Of a DNA stretch of 64,000 nucleotides, positions 32,876 to 42,223 are shown in pieces. Origin of the DNA: Limobrevibacterium gyesilva. GTDB taxonomy: Bacteria; Pseudomonadota; Alphaproteobacteria; Acetobacterales; Acetobacteraceae. The DNA lies in the NCBI RefSeq assembly GCF_025989185.1, contig NZ_JAPDNT010000010.1:1-64000 (forward strand), in the 5' to 3' direction. Position numbers and translations under genes: made by a program. The notes below the pieces were generated by a model, which saw nothing but the letters and a program-made list of their open reading frames with translations, made no database searches and was not told the origin of the DNA. Numbering within the stretch: position 1 is the first letter of the stretch; each line of letters starts with the position of its first letter.

Positions 32876-34890
32876 AGGGTCACCAGCAGATGGCCATGGG
32901 ATTGCACGACGGCCTGCGACTGCGCGGGCAGCAACACTGTGGTGTCGTCCTGTGCCACCACGGCGGGGCCGGCGATGGTGTGGCCGGCACGCAGGTCCGC
33001 ACGACGATACAGCGCGACATCGCGCCACGCGCCATCGAGGAAGATGCGGGTCGGCCGCGATGGCGGCGGGCCGTCGGCCGGCAGCAGCACCGGCGAGGCG
33101 ATGCCGGGCGCCCCGGCGCGGATGGACAGACGCAGGTTCACGACCTCGACCGCGGCGGCGGGATCGGCGTGATCGAACACCGCGTGGTGGCGGGCGTGGA
33201 AAGCGGCGGCCATCGCCGCGCAGGTGACGGCGGTGAGCGGGACCTCGATCTCATAGGACTGGCCGCGATAGCGCATGTCCGCGGAGACCTGCACCACGCC
33301 GGCGACGCCGGGCTCGCCGACATCGGCGAGCCAGGCCTGTGCGTCGCGCTCCAGGGCCGCGAAACCATCCTTGAAGGCATCGACCGATTCCGGCGCCAGC
33401 GGCAGCATCACGGTGCGCAGCAGGTCGTTGCGGATCTCCGCGACGAGGCCGCCCAGCGCGCAGACCACGCCGGGCGCGCGCGGCACCAGCATCCGGCGCA
33501 GGCCGAGCTCGCGCGCCAGGGCGCATCCGACCATGGGGCCGGCGCCGCCGAAGGCGATCAGCGTCATGTCCGTGAGATCGACGGCGTTGCGCGCGAACAG
33601 CTTGGAGAATTCGAGATACATGGCCGACACCGCGACCGCGGCGATGGCCTCGGCGGTCTCCTCCTCGCTGCGGCCCAGCCGCGCCGCGACCTTGCCGACG
33701 GCGACGCGCGCGGCATCGACATCCGGACGCACCGCGCCGAAGCCGAGCGCGCCATGGCCGAGCACGCCGCGCACCGCGAAGGCATCGGTCAACGTGGCCT
33801 CGGTGCCGCCGCGTCCGTAGCAGGCCGGGCCCGGCATGCTGCCGGCGCTGTCCGGGCCGACCTTGAGCAGCCCGAAGGCGTCGACCCGCGCGATGGAGCC
33901 ACCGCCGGCGCCGATCGAAGACACCGCAACCGAGGGCACGAACAGCGGGAAGCCACCCACGTTCTCGCCGGCGGCGAACTGCGCCTGGCCGTCCAGCAGC
34001 AATGCCACGTCGGCGCTGGTGCCGCCGACATCGAGCGTGGCGGCGTGGCGGATGCCCGCTTCGGCCGCAACGAACGCGGCCCCCATGACGCCGCAGGCCG
34101 TGCCCGAGAGCAGCATGCCCACGCAGTCGCGCCGGCCCTGCCGTGCCGCCATGACGCCGCCGTTGGAGCGCGTGATCAGCGGGCGGGCGACGACGCCCGC
34201 CTCGGCCAGCACGGCTTCCAGGCGTTCGAGATAGAGCGCCACGCGCGGATGCACGTAGCCGTTCAGCACCGCCGTGCTGGTGCGCTCGTATTCGCGGATG
34301 GCCGGCCAGATCTCGGTGGAGCGGAACACGAACAGATCGGGCGCGCGCGCGGCGACGATGCGAGCGACCTCGATCTCATGCGCCGGATTCCGCCACGCAT
34401 GCAGCAGGCAGATCACGACGCCGGCGCAGCCGCGTGCGCGCGCGCCGGCAATGGCGGCGTCGACGCTGGCGGGATCGATCGGCTGCAGTTGCGTGCCGTC
34501 GGCCAGCAGGCGGCCGGCGACGGGAAAGACGCGGTCCTTGGGCACCAGCGGGGCCGCGCGTTCGCCGAACAGGCTGTAGGCGTCGGGCATGCGCAGGCGC
34601 GCGAGTTCCAGCACGTCGGTGAAGCCGTCCGTGGCGAACAGAGCCAGGGTGGCACCCCGGCGCTGGATGATGGTGTTCACGCCGACCGTGGTGCCGTGGG
34701 TAAAGCGCGTGACCTGCGCGAGGTCCACGTCGTGCAGCCGGGCGACATCGGCGATGGCGGCGGCGACGTCGACCCCCGGCAGGTCGGGGCGCGAAAGCAC
34801 TTTCAGTGTGTGGACCGCGCCCGTGGCTTCGTCATGGGCGCAGAGATCCGTGAAGGTGCCGCCGATATCGACACCGAGCCGCCAGCCCAT
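32872..34890 (-). CDS. hyuA: Hydantoinase A/oxoprolinase family protein (copy 2)
   Basis: A 672-residue ATP-binding subunit with DIGGTFTD at residues 8-15 and FTHGTTVGVNTIIQR shortly after. LLSGTACGVMGAAFVAAEAG replaces the LSGPAAGV of copy 1, a visible divergence between the two copies. GTSADVALLLDGQ and GAGGGSIARVDA are conserved. A strong GGGAGG Shine-Dalgarno precedes the ATG. The 120-base region upstream contains a tandem 16-base repeat. It forms one enzyme with the overlapping hyuB; substrate unassigned. Confidence 0.93.
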   Translation of the reverse strand: MGWRLGVDIGGTFTDLCAHDEATGAVHTLKVLSRPDLPGVDVAAAIADVARLHDVDLAQVTRFTHGTTVGVNTIIQRRGATLALFATDGFTDVLELARLRMPDAYSLFGERAAPLVPKDRVFPVAGRLLADGTQLQPIDPASVDAAIAGARARGCAGVVICLLHAWRNPAHEIEVARIVAARAPDLFVFRSTEIWPAIREYERTSTAVLNGYVHPRVALYLERLEAVLAEAGVVARPLITRSNGGVMAARQGRRDCVGMLLSGTACGVMGAAFVAAEAGIRHAATLDVGGTSADVALLLDGQAQFAAGENVGGFPLFVPSVAVSSIGAGGGSIARVDAFGLLKVGPDSAGSMPGPACYGRGGTEATLTDAFAVRGVLGHGALGFGAVRPDVDAARVAVGKVAARLGRSEEETAEAIAAVAVSAMYLEFSKLFARNAVDLTDMTLIAFGGAGPMVGCALARELGLRRMLVPRAPGVVCALGGLVAEIRNDLLRTVMLPLAPESVDAFKDGFAALERDAQAWLADVGEPGVAGVVQVSADMRYRGQSYEIEVPLTAVTCAAMAAAFHARHHAVFDHADPAAAVEVVNLRLSIRAGAPGIASPVLLPADGPPPSRPTRIFLDGAWRDVALYRRADLRAGHTIAGPAVVAQDDTTVLLPAQSQAVVQSHGHLLVTL

Positions 34891-34955
34891 GCCGCCTCCC
34901 TTTCATGACGGAATGGCGCAGCGTGGCAGCCGCATCCGGGTCTGTCCAGCACGGC

Positions 34956-34987
34956 GCCGGTTGTTTGCCGTGCCGGTCGTTTGCCGT
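34956..34987. repeat. Tandem 16-base direct repeat upstream of hyuA copy 2
   Basis: Two adjacent units, GCCGGTTGTTTGCCGT and GCCGGTCGTTTGCCGT, differ at one base. They lie in the 120-base gap between the binding-protein gene ending at 35011 and the hyuA start at 34890. Tandem direct repeats in this position are typical of activator binding sites; no regulator gene is adjacent. The rest of the gap shows only the hyuA ribosome site. Confidence 0.6.
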
Positions 34988-35010
34988 GACGGGCGTCGCG
35001 GCAGCGGCGA

Positions 35011-36567
35011 TCAGGCCAGCGACATCCAGCGGATGTCCTGGGCATCGCCGATCGGGCAGAACCGCACCCCGCGCACGTTCCTGGTGAACGGGCCATACCA
35101 TTTGGTGTTGTAGATGAAGAGGCCGGCCGCCTCCTCGACGAGGATGCGCGACACCTCCTCGTACATCGGCTGCCGCTGCTCGCGGTCGGTGAGCAGCAGG
35201 GCCTTGTCGGTCAGCTCATCGACCCGCGCATTGCGGTAGAAGCTGGGGTTGCCTGAGCCGATGTTGCGGCTGTTGTAGATGTAGCCGGTCCAGTTGTGCG
35301 GATCGGCGAAATAGGCGCTGCGCCACAACGGAATGAGGTCATGGGTCCGGTCGGGGTCGTTGTACTTGCCCTGGATCACCGACCACGGCTCGGAGACCAG
35401 TTTGGCCTCGACGCCGATCTTGGCAAGGCCGTTCTGCAGCAGCAGCGCGGCCTGCTCGCTCTGGCCGAATCCGGCCAGCACGCCGATGCTCAGCGGCCGC
35501 AGCGGCGCCTTGACCATCGCCAGATGCTCCTTCGCCTTGGCGAGGTCGTAGGTGTAGCCTTTCAGGTCCTTCGGCGCGCCCCACATCGTGTTGGGAATGA
35601 TGCCGGGATTGCGCGCGACCGATCCGCCCAGGATCTGGTTGTTGAAGGCGTCGTAGTCGAAGGCATAGCTGAGCGCCTTGCGCATGTTCACGTCGTTCAG
35701 CGGCGCGCGCTGGTTGTGGATGATGAAATACATCGTCCGCAGCGACTCCGCTTCCTCGATGCGGATGCTGTCGCTTTCGCGCAGGCGCTTGATCTGGTCG
35801 AGCGGCAGGTAGCCGTCGGTGATGTTGAAATCGCCCTTCAGCATGCCCAGCACGCGGCTGGTGGTCTCCAGCACCACGCGGAACTCGGTCTGGTCGACAT
35901 GCGGCTGGTCCCAGCCCATGAAATGCCCGTCGAACCGGTCGGCCTGGAAGCCGACTGCGGGGTCGAAGCGGCGCAGGCGGAAATTGCCGGAACCGGCCTC
36001 GTTGCGGTTCAGCCAGGCGGCACCCCAGTCGCCGGACGCCTCGTTGGCGCGCACCAGCCTGGAATTCACGATCCAGAGCTCCGAGAGCACGGACATGAAC
36101 ACCGCGAATGGCTGGTTCAGGGTGAAGCGCACCGTGCCGGGGTCGATCGCGGCTGTCTTGCCGGGATCGATCGCCCCCTTGAACAGGCCGTAGGCGCCCT
36201 TCTTCATGCCCAGCAGGCGTTCCATCGAGAACACCACGTCATCGGCGGTGATGGGCGTGCCGTCGTGGAAGCGTGCGCCCTTGCGCAGGGTGAACGTGTA
36301 GGTCAGCCCATCCGGCGAGATGTCGACCTTTTCGGCCAGCCACAGGACCAGCTGCGGCGGATTGTCCACCCAGCGCACCAGGCAGTCGTACATGTTCAGG
36401 CGCGAGGCGATGCGGCCGATGTCGAACACAGCGTGCGGATCGAGCGTGTCGTAAGGGCTGTTGTTGGCGGTGACGATGCGCCGGATGCCCTGGGCCCGCG
36501 CCCCATTTCGGCCCGCCATAACTGCGGCCCCCGATCCAGCAATTAGCGAACGGCGGCCGAGTGTCAT
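35011..36567 (-). CDS. ABC transporter substrate-binding protein, family 5 (third binding protein of the importer cluster)
   Basis: A 518-residue SBP_bac_5 protein. Start is the ATG at 36567; the long frame upstream is read-through of the permease gene. MTLGRRSLIAGSGAAVMAG, followed by ARAQG, is an export signal with an RR pair near the N-terminus. Family features are NSPYDTLDPHAVFD, DGLTYTFTLRKGARFHDGTPITADDVVFSMERL and ESLRTMYFIIHNQRAP. It is more distant from the two upstream binding proteins than they are from each other. It lies directly after the permeases, so it is the most likely dedicated binding protein. Ligand unknown. Confidence 0.92.
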   Translation of the reverse strand: MTLGRRSLIAGSGAAVMAGRNGARAQGIRRIVTANNSPYDTLDPHAVFDIGRIASRLNMYDCLVRWVDNPPQLVLWLAEKVDISPDGLTYTFTLRKGARFHDGTPITADDVVFSMERLLGMKKGAYGLFKGAIDPGKTAAIDPGTVRFTLNQPFAVFMSVLSELWIVNSRLVRANEASGDWGAAWLNRNEAGSGNFRLRRFDPAVGFQADRFDGHFMGWDQPHVDQTEFRVVLETTSRVLGMLKGDFNITDGYLPLDQIKRLRESDSIRIEEAESLRTMYFIIHNQRAPLNDVNMRKALSYAFDYDAFNNQILGGSVARNPGIIPNTMWGAPKDLKGYTYDLAKAKEHLAMVKAPLRPLSIGVLAGFGQSEQAALLLQNGLAKIGVEAKLVSEPWSVIQGKYNDPDRTHDLIPLWRSAYFADPHNWTGYIYNSRNIGSGNPSFYRNARVDELTDKALLLTDREQRQPMYEEVSRILVEEAAGLFIYNTKWYGPFTRNVRGVRFCPIGDAQDIRWMSLA

Positions 36568-36578
36568 GGCGAGTTCCC

Positions 36579-37514
36579 TTATCGTTCGGAGCGCGGATCG
36601 AAGGCGTGTTGCAATCCGTCGCCCAGGAAGTTCACGGCAATCACGGTCACGAAGATCAGCAGGCCGGGATAGACGGCCAGCGCCGGCGCGGTGGTCACCA
36701 GCTCCTGCGCATTGTTCAGCATGTTGCCCCAGCTTGGCGTGGGCGGGACGATGCCGAATCCGAGGAAACTGAGAACGGATTCGAACAGGATAACCCGCCC
36801 CACTGTCAATGTGAAAGCGACGATGATGGGGGTGGCGACGTTGGGCAGGATATGCGTCGGCATGACATAGAGCGGCCCGGCGCCGCTGGCGCGCGCCGCG
36901 CGCACGAAGTCGCGTTCCTTGATCGACAGCGTCGCGGCGCGCACCAGGCGGGCGATCGCCGTCCAGTCCACGATCGCGATGATGATCACGATGCGCCAGA
37001 ACCCGGCGGCGCCGGACCGCGCGAACTCGCTGGAGAAGCCGAGCTTGGTGAGGTCGACCGCGCCCAGCACGATCAGCAGCGGCAGCAGCGGCAGCGCGAT
37101 CATGCCGTCGGTAAAGCGCATCAGCAGCGCGTCGACGCGCCCGCCGAAATAGCCGGCGAAGACGCCGACGACCAGGCCGAAGATGCCGCCCACGGCCGTC
37201 GCCAGCAGGCCGACCAGCAGCGACATCTGGCCGCCGACCATCAGGCGGATCAGCTCGTCGCGCCCGGCCTCGTCGGTGCCCAGCCAATGCTCGGCCGAGG
37301 GCGGATCAAACCGCGCCAGCAGGTCGGTCGCGTCCGGGTCCATGCCCAGGACGTGCTGCATGGGAATCGCGGCCAGACAGAACAGCGCCAGCAGCAGCAG
37401 CACGACCAGGCTGGCCATGCCGGCGCGGTGGCGACGGAAGCGGCGCCAGCGCAGGCGCCAGGGGCCGATCGCGGCCTCGGTGCGGGGAACGGCGGTGGCG
37501 GTGGTGGCGCTCAT
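36579..37514 (-). CDS. Dpp/Opp-type ABC transporter permease (DppC-like)
   Basis: A 311-residue inner-membrane permease. The N-terminal RWRRFRRHRAGMASLVVLLL matches the positively charged start of DppC homologues, and WLGTDEAGRDELIRLM is the family's characteristic block. The EAA-type loop is VRAARASGAGPLYVMPTHILPN. About six membrane helices. It follows the DppB gene with ten bases between them. Forms a heterodimeric channel with that protein. Confidence 0.94.
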   Translation of the reverse strand: MSATTATAVPRTEAAIGPWRLRWRRFRRHRAGMASLVVLLLLALFCLAAIPMQHVLGMDPDATDLLARFDPPSAEHWLGTDEAGRDELIRLMVGGQMSLLVGLLATAVGGIFGLVVGVFAGYFGGRVDALLMRFTDGMIALPLLPLLIVLGAVDLTKLGFSSEFARSGAAGFWRIVIIIAIVDWTAIARLVRAATLSIKERDFVRAARASGAGPLYVMPTHILPNVATPIIVAFTLTVGRVILFESVLSFLGFGIVPPTPSWGNMLNNAQELVTTAPALAVYPGLLIFVTVIAVNFLGDGLQHAFDPRSER

Positions 37515-37524
37515 GTCGGTGCGC

Positions 37525-38478
37525 TCACGTCAGGGCGATCCGTGGATCGAGCCAGCCATACGCAAGATCGGCGACGAGGTTGCTGAGCAGCGTCACCACG
37601 GTGGCGAACAGCAGCCCGGTCAAGGCGAGGTTGAAGTCGTTGCCGAGGATTGCGTCGTAGATCATCTTGCCCATCCCCGGCTGGGCGAACATCGTCTCGG
37701 TCAGCAGCGCGCCGTTGAACAGCACGCCGAAGCTGAGCGCCATGATGGTGACGACCGGGATCAGCGCGTTGCGGAAGGCATGGACCAGCACCACGCGCCA
37801 CTCGGCGGCCCCCTTGGCGCGCGCAGTGCGCACATGGTCCATGCGCAGCACCTCGATCATGCTGGCGCGCACGTATCGGGTGAAGCCGCCGGTGCTGGCC
37901 AGGGCCAGCGTGATCACCGGCATGACCAGATGCAGCGCCTGGTCGCGAAAGCCGCCGTCGCCGACGGTCGCAATGCCGCTGGCGGGAAACCAGTGCAGTT
38001 TCACGGCGAAGACCAGGATCATCATCAGCGCCAGCCAGAACACCGGCACGGAGATGCCGGCAAACGCGAACAGGCTGATCACGCCGTCGAGGATGCCGCC
38101 CGGCTTCAGCGCCGCCAGGATGCCGAGGATGAACGCCAGGATGACGCTGGCAATGAAGCTGATGATCATCAGCTTGCAGGTCTGAATAAGCGCCGGCACC
38201 AGCACGCTCAGCACCGGCAGCGAGTGGGTGCGCGAATAGCCGAACTGCCCGACCAGCGCATCCTGCAGCCAGCGCAGGTAGCGCAGCATCAACGGCTGAT
38301 CCAGGCCATAGAGCTTGCGCAGATGCTCCACCACCTCGGGCGTGGCGCCCGGGTTGCTGGCCAGCATGATGTCGAGCGGGTCGCCGGGCATCAGGCCGAT
38401 CAGGCTGTAGATGACGAACGACATCACCAGCAGCACGAGCAGCGCCTGGAGGATGCGACGCAGGATGTAGCGCGTCAT
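37525..38478 (-). CDS. Dpp/Opp-type ABC transporter permease (DppB-like)
   Basis: A 317-residue permease. MTRYILRRILQALLVLLVMS is the typical DppB first helix, followed by GLMPGDPLD. The loop VRTARAKGAAEWRVVLVHAFRNALIPV is the EAA motif that couples to the ATPase, and TETMFAQPGMGKMIYDAILGND is the conserved terminal block. It starts three bases after the stop of the preceding ATPase gene. Complete and of normal length. Confidence 0.94.
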   Translation of the reverse strand: MTRYILRRILQALLVLLVMSFVIYSLIGLMPGDPLDIMLASNPGATPEVVEHLRKLYGLDQPLMLRYLRWLQDALVGQFGYSRTHSLPVLSVLVPALIQTCKLMIISFIASVILAFILGILAALKPGGILDGVISLFAFAGISVPVFWLALMMILVFAVKLHWFPASGIATVGDGGFRDQALHLVMPVITLALASTGGFTRYVRASMIEVLRMDHVRTARAKGAAEWRVVLVHAFRNALIPVVTIMALSFGVLFNGALLTETMFAQPGMGKMIYDAILGNDFNLALTGLLFATVVTLLSNLVADLAYGWLDPRIALT

Positions 38479-38481
38479 CGG

Positions 38482-39444
38482 CTACTCCTTGAAATGGCAG
38501 GCGGACATGTGCGCGGCACGTCCGGGCGCGGGTTCGAGGATCGGCGCCGTGGTGCGGCAGACATCCTGCGCTTTCGGGCAGCGCGGATGGAACACGCAGC
38601 CGGGCGGCGGGTTCAACGGGCTGGGCATCTCGCCCTTGATGGTCTGGCCGCGTGCCCGCTTGCGGCCGATGCGCGGCACCGCATGCAGCAGCGCCTGGGT
38701 GTAGGGGTGCGAGGGGCGGTCGAACAGCAGCTGGCGCGGGGCCAGTTCCACGAGGCGGCCGAGATACAGCACGGCCACGCGGTCCACCAGATGGTTCACC
38801 ACAGCCAGGTCGTGGCTGATGAACAGGTAGGACAGCCCCAGCCGCTCCTGCAACTCCTTCATCAGGTTCAGCACCTGGCTCTGGATCGACACGTCCAGCG
38901 CCGAAAGCGGCTCGTCGGCCACGATCAGGGCGGGATCGGGCGCCAGCGCGCGGGCGATGGCGATGCGCTGGCGTTGGCCGCCGGAGAACTCGTGCGGATA
39001 GCGGTTCAGCGCGTCCACCGGCAGGCCGACCTGCTCGACCAGCGCCGCGGTGCGGGCACGCCGCTCGGCTGGCGTGCCGATGCCCTGGATGCGCAGCGGC
39101 TCGGCGATGATGGCCGAGACGGGCATGCGTGGGTCCAGCGCGCCGAACGGATCCTGGAACACGATCTGGATGGAGCGCCGCGCCTGCGGCCAGGTCGCGC
39201 GGTCGAGCGTGCGGCCGCGGAAGCGCAGTGTGCCTGCGGTCGGCGGCTGCAGGCCGGCGACGACGTTCCCCAGCGTGCTCTTGCCGCTGCCGCTTTCGCC
39301 GACCAGTGCCAGGGTTTCGCCTTCGCCGATGGCGAAACTGACATTCTCGACGGCGCGCAGGATGCGCGGCTTGCCGCCGAGGAAGCCGCCGCCGCCGAGG
39401 TGGAAATGCACGCTGATGCCATCGAGGGCGACGAGCTCGTTCAT
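38482..39444 (-). CDS. Dpp/Opp-type ABC transporter ATP-binding protein (DppF-like)
   Basis: A 320-residue ATPase with Walker A GESGSGKST (49-57), signature FSGGQ (153-157) and Walker B LIVADEP (173-179). The C-terminal oligopeptide-transporter domain has PPPGCVFHPRCPKAQDVC with paired cysteines. Overlaps the preceding ATPase gene by four bases (ATGA). One of two non-identical ATPases of the importer. Confidence 0.95.
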   Translation of the reverse strand: MNELVALDGISVHFHLGGGGFLGGKPRILRAVENVSFAIGEGETLALVGESGSGKSTLGNVVAGLQPPTAGTLRFRGRTLDRATWPQARRSIQIVFQDPFGALDPRMPVSAIIAEPLRIQGIGTPAERRARTAALVEQVGLPVDALNRYPHEFSGGQRQRIAIARALAPDPALIVADEPLSALDVSIQSQVLNLMKELQERLGLSYLFISHDLAVVNHLVDRVAVLYLGRLVELAPRQLLFDRPSHPYTQALLHAVPRIGRKRARGQTIKGEMPSPLNPPPGCVFHPRCPKAQDVCRTTAPILEPAPGRAAHMSACHFKE

Positions 39445-40406
39445 GCGGCGGCCTTGAAGCAGGCGGCGAAGTGGCCGGGGGCGATCTCCTCCGCCGGCGG
39501 TTCGGCGGCACGGCAGCCGGCGTCGGCCAGGGCGCAGCGATCGGCGAAACGGCAGCCGCGGGCGCCGGCATCCAGGTCGGGCACCCCGCCGGGAATGACC
39601 GGCAGGCGCGCCACGCGTTGCTCGGGGTCCGGCAGAGTAGCGATCAGGCCCTGGGTATAGGGATGGCGCGGATTGGCGAACAGCGCGTCGGCGGGCGCCC
39701 GCTCGACGATGCGCCCGGCATACATGACGATGATCTCGTGCGCGATCTCCGAGACCACCGCGAGGTTGTGGCTGATGAACTGGATGGCCATGCCGATCCG
39801 GTCCTGCAGCTCGAGCATGAGGTCAAGGATCTGCGCCTGGATGGTCACGTCCAGCGCCGTGGTCGGCTCGTCGGCAACCAGCAGGGCGGGTTCGCAGGCC
39901 AGCGCCATGGCGATCATGGCGCGCTGGCGCATGCCGCCGGAAAGCTGGTGCGGATAGGCGCGGGCGCGCTCGCGCGGCGAGTTGATGCCCACCGCCTCCA
40001 GCATCGCCACCGCATTCTCCCCGGCTTCCTTCCAGCCGAGATGCTTGTGCAGCACCTGCACTTCCGCGATCTGGGCACCCACCGGCATGACCGGGTTGAG
40101 GGCGGTCATCGGTTCCTGGAAGACCATGGCGATGCGGTTGCCGCGCAATGCGCGCCATTCGGCCGCGGACTGGCCGATCAGTTCGCGCCCGTCGAAGCGG
40201 ATGGAGCCCTCGGCCCGGCCGGGCGGCGGCACCAGGCCCATCAGCGCCAGCGCGGTCATGGACTTGCCGCAGCCGCTCTCGCCGACCACGCCCAGCGTTC
40301 GGCCCGGCGACAGCGCGTAGTCGATGCCGGCGACGACGTGGCGCAACCCGCCGGCGCGCGGGAAACCCACCCGCAGGCCGCGAACCTCGAGAAGCGGCGC
40401 GCTCAT
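39441..40406 (-). CDS. Dpp/Opp-type ABC transporter ATP-binding protein (DppD-like)
   Basis: A 321-residue ATPase starting at ATG 40406, whose start overlaps the stop of the upstream binding protein. Walker A is GESGCGKSM (42-50), LSGGM is the signature ([11 protein letters not shown]), Walker B LLVADEP. The C-terminal cysteine cluster ([14 protein letters not shown]) is the usual oligopeptide-transporter extension. It partners DppF; the upstream coupling to the binding-protein gene supports a common transcript. Confidence 0.95.
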   Translation of the reverse strand: MSAPLLEVRGLRVGFPRAGGLRHVVAGIDYALSPGRTLGVVGESGCGKSMTALALMGLVPPPGRAEGSIRFDGRELIGQSAAEWRALRGNRIAMVFQEPMTALNPVMPVGAQIAEVQVLHKHLGWKEAGENAVAMLEAVGINSPRERARAYPHQLSGGMRQRAMIAMALACEPALLVADEPTTALDVTIQAQILDLMLELQDRIGMAIQFISHNLAVVSEIAHEIIVMYAGRIVERAPADALFANPRHPYTQGLIATLPDPEQRVARLPVIPGGVPDLDAGARGCRFADRCALADAGCRAAEPPAEEIAPGHFAACFKAAA

Positions 40407-42058
40407 TCCGACCGCCAGAACTCGGACCACAGGCTGCTGTCGTCGGAATGCCCGGTGGGGGTTACGCCCTTCAGCCATTTCGGCAGCACATATGCGTCGG
40501 CACGGAAGAACAGGGGCAGCACGGGCAGGTCGTCGGCGTAGATGCGCTGGATGTCCGCCCAGGCAACCTTCTGAGCCGCCGGGTCGAGGTTGGTTTCGGC
40601 TGTCAGGATTGCTGCGTCCATGGTGGGGTTTCGATAATCCATGTAGTTGGTGCCGCCATAGTTGTTGGCTGCCGTCGGGATCTGATCGGTTGCGAGAGTC
40701 TGGCGCGGCGGATAGCTGATGCCGAAGCTCCAGGCATACATGGCGAGGCCAGTGAACACACGCTGCTTGAGCGTCTCGCCGAAGAAGGTGCGCGCCGGCT
40801 CGTTCCTGATGGTCACCTCGATGCAGGCGTTCTTCCACTGGTTCTGCAGCACCTGCTGCTGCAGTTCGCGCAAGCGATTGCCGGCGGTGGTGCCGAACGA
40901 CAGCGACAGCCGCGCGCCGGCGGCATTGCGGCAGACGCCGTCGGGGCCCGGCGTCCAGCCGGCCTCGGCCAGCAATGCGCGGGCCCGCGCGGGATCGTAG
41001 GGATAGGACGTGACGCCGTCGGCATGCATGGGATCGAGCGGACTGACGAAGCTGTCGGCGACCGGCTGCATGCCTTCAAACAGCCGCTCCACCAGGGTGT
41101 TGCGGTCCAGCGCAAGCAGCAAGGCGCGGCGCACGCGAATGTCCTGCAGGATCGGATTGTCCAGGTTGAGGTCGATATGCTCGTAGGTCAGCGCCGGACG
41201 GAAGATATACGTGAACCGGTCCGGCTGCTGCTTGCGCAGTTGCAGCACCTGGTCGATCGTCAGCGAGGGCGCATCGCCGGGCGCCATGTCCACGTCGCCC
41301 GCCAGAAGGTTCGCCTGCAGCGCGGCGGTGTTCCCGATCGCTTTCAGGACGATCCGCCGGATGCCCGGCTTCGTGCCCTTCCAGTACGGGTTCGGCTCAA
41401 GGACGACGAGCTGGCCGGGCTGGTAGTCCGTGACCAGATAGGGGCCGTTATAGAGGCCCGGCGTGGTCGGGGCGCGGTTATAGGTGGTCTGGTTCCTGTA
41501 GTCGCCGGTGCCCGCCACCCGGGCAAAGACCGGACCCTCGAGATGCTCGGGCAGGATGGCCGGCAGGCGGTCGTACAGGGTGCTGATCTCGTCCAGGTGG
41601 AGCACCGCGGTGTGGTCGTCGATGACGTCCACGCTGGCGACGCGCCCCCACACGCGGGTGTTGGCGAAGCCGGAGGTCGGGTCGCGGCCGACTCTTGCGG
41701 TGAAGGCAAGATCGGCGGCCGTGACGGGGCGGCCATCACCCCACAGGATGTCATCGCGCAGCTTGACGGTGACGGCCATGCCCTTGCCGCCGCCGGCGCG
41801 ATCCTCGATCCGCACCAGGCCGTTCTGCAGCGTCGGCAGCGCGGTGCAGAGCATGCAGGTGTTGATACCGTCCTTGTCGAACGCGGCGATCGGACGCAGC
41901 GCGAAGGACAGCGTGTAGCTCTTGATGACCTCGGGGTCGATGTTCGGATGCATGCTGGAGGGGAACTGCGACACGCCGATCGTCAGAACGTCCTTCGCAT
42001 ACGCAGCAGCGCCACCAACCAGAAGCGCCACGACGCATAGACACAGCCGCAGTGTCAC
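40403..42058 (-). CDS. ABC transporter substrate-binding protein, family 5 (second binding protein)
   Basis: A 551-residue protein. I prefer GTG 42058 as start, because it gives a clean signal peptide (VTLRLCLCVVALLVGGAAAYA, then KDVLT), whereas the ATG 34 codons upstream adds a Gly/Trp-rich leader. The mature part has SQFPSSMHPNIDPEVIKSYTLS, TLQNGLVRIEDR and the domain II ERLFEGMQPVADSFVSPLDP. It closely resembles the adjacent gene at 42224-43888 over its whole length, with many identical blocks, so the two are a tandem duplication. Two cysteine pairs (CMLC; CRN) are shared by both. Confidence 0.88.
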   Translation of the reverse strand: MTLRLCLCVVALLVGGAAAYAKDVLTIGVSQFPSSMHPNIDPEVIKSYTLSFALRPIAAFDKDGINTCMLCTALPTLQNGLVRIEDRAGGGKGMAVTVKLRDDILWGDGRPVTAADLAFTARVGRDPTSGFANTRVWGRVASVDVIDDHTAVLHLDEISTLYDRLPAILPEHLEGPVFARVAGTGDYRNQTTYNRAPTTPGLYNGPYLVTDYQPGQLVVLEPNPYWKGTKPGIRRIVLKAIGNTAALQANLLAGDVDMAPGDAPSLTIDQVLQLRKQQPDRFTYIFRPALTYEHIDLNLDNPILQDIRVRRALLLALDRNTLVERLFEGMQPVADSFVSPLDPMHADGVTSYPYDPARARALLAEAGWTPGPDGVCRNAAGARLSLSFGTTAGNRLRELQQQVLQNQWKNACIEVTIRNEPARTFFGETLKQRVFTGLAMYAWSFGISYPPRQTLATDQIPTAANNYGGTNYMDYRNPTMDAAILTAETNLDPAAQKVAWADIQRIYADDLPVLPLFFRADAYVLPKWLKGVTPTGHSDDSSLWSEFWRSE

Positions 42059-42145
42059 GACACCGCCACCCCCACTGCCTTCCGGCCGATTTATGCAAGC
42101 CCTGCGCCATGCGTGAAAGCAAAAACTGGCTGCAAAGACAAAACC

Positions 42146-42174
42146 GGCGGGAACGGCCATGTGCCGTCCCCGCC
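42146..42174 (-). terminator. Intrinsic terminator between the two tandem binding-protein genes
   Basis: A 12-base stem with one mismatch (42146-42157 with 42163-42174) and a 5-base loop, followed on the minus strand by GGTTTTGTCTTT. It lies after the stop of the first binding-protein gene and before the second. It would lower expression of the permease genes relative to the first binding protein, as often seen in importer operons, unless a second promoter follows it. Confidence 0.65.
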
Positions 42175-42223
42175 AGTGGGTTCGTGCCAGCCGGTTCAGG
42201 CCGGAACGCTCAGGCCGATCCGT

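Noticed and set aside
32890-34908. Plus-strand open frame of 672 codons
   Set aside because: It mirrors hyuA copy 2 exactly and has the same compositional signs of a shadow frame.
34901-35010. Possible small RNA in the gap before the hyuA gene
   Set aside because: No promoter plus terminator pair is visible; the only structure is the tandem repeat, better explained as a regulatory site.
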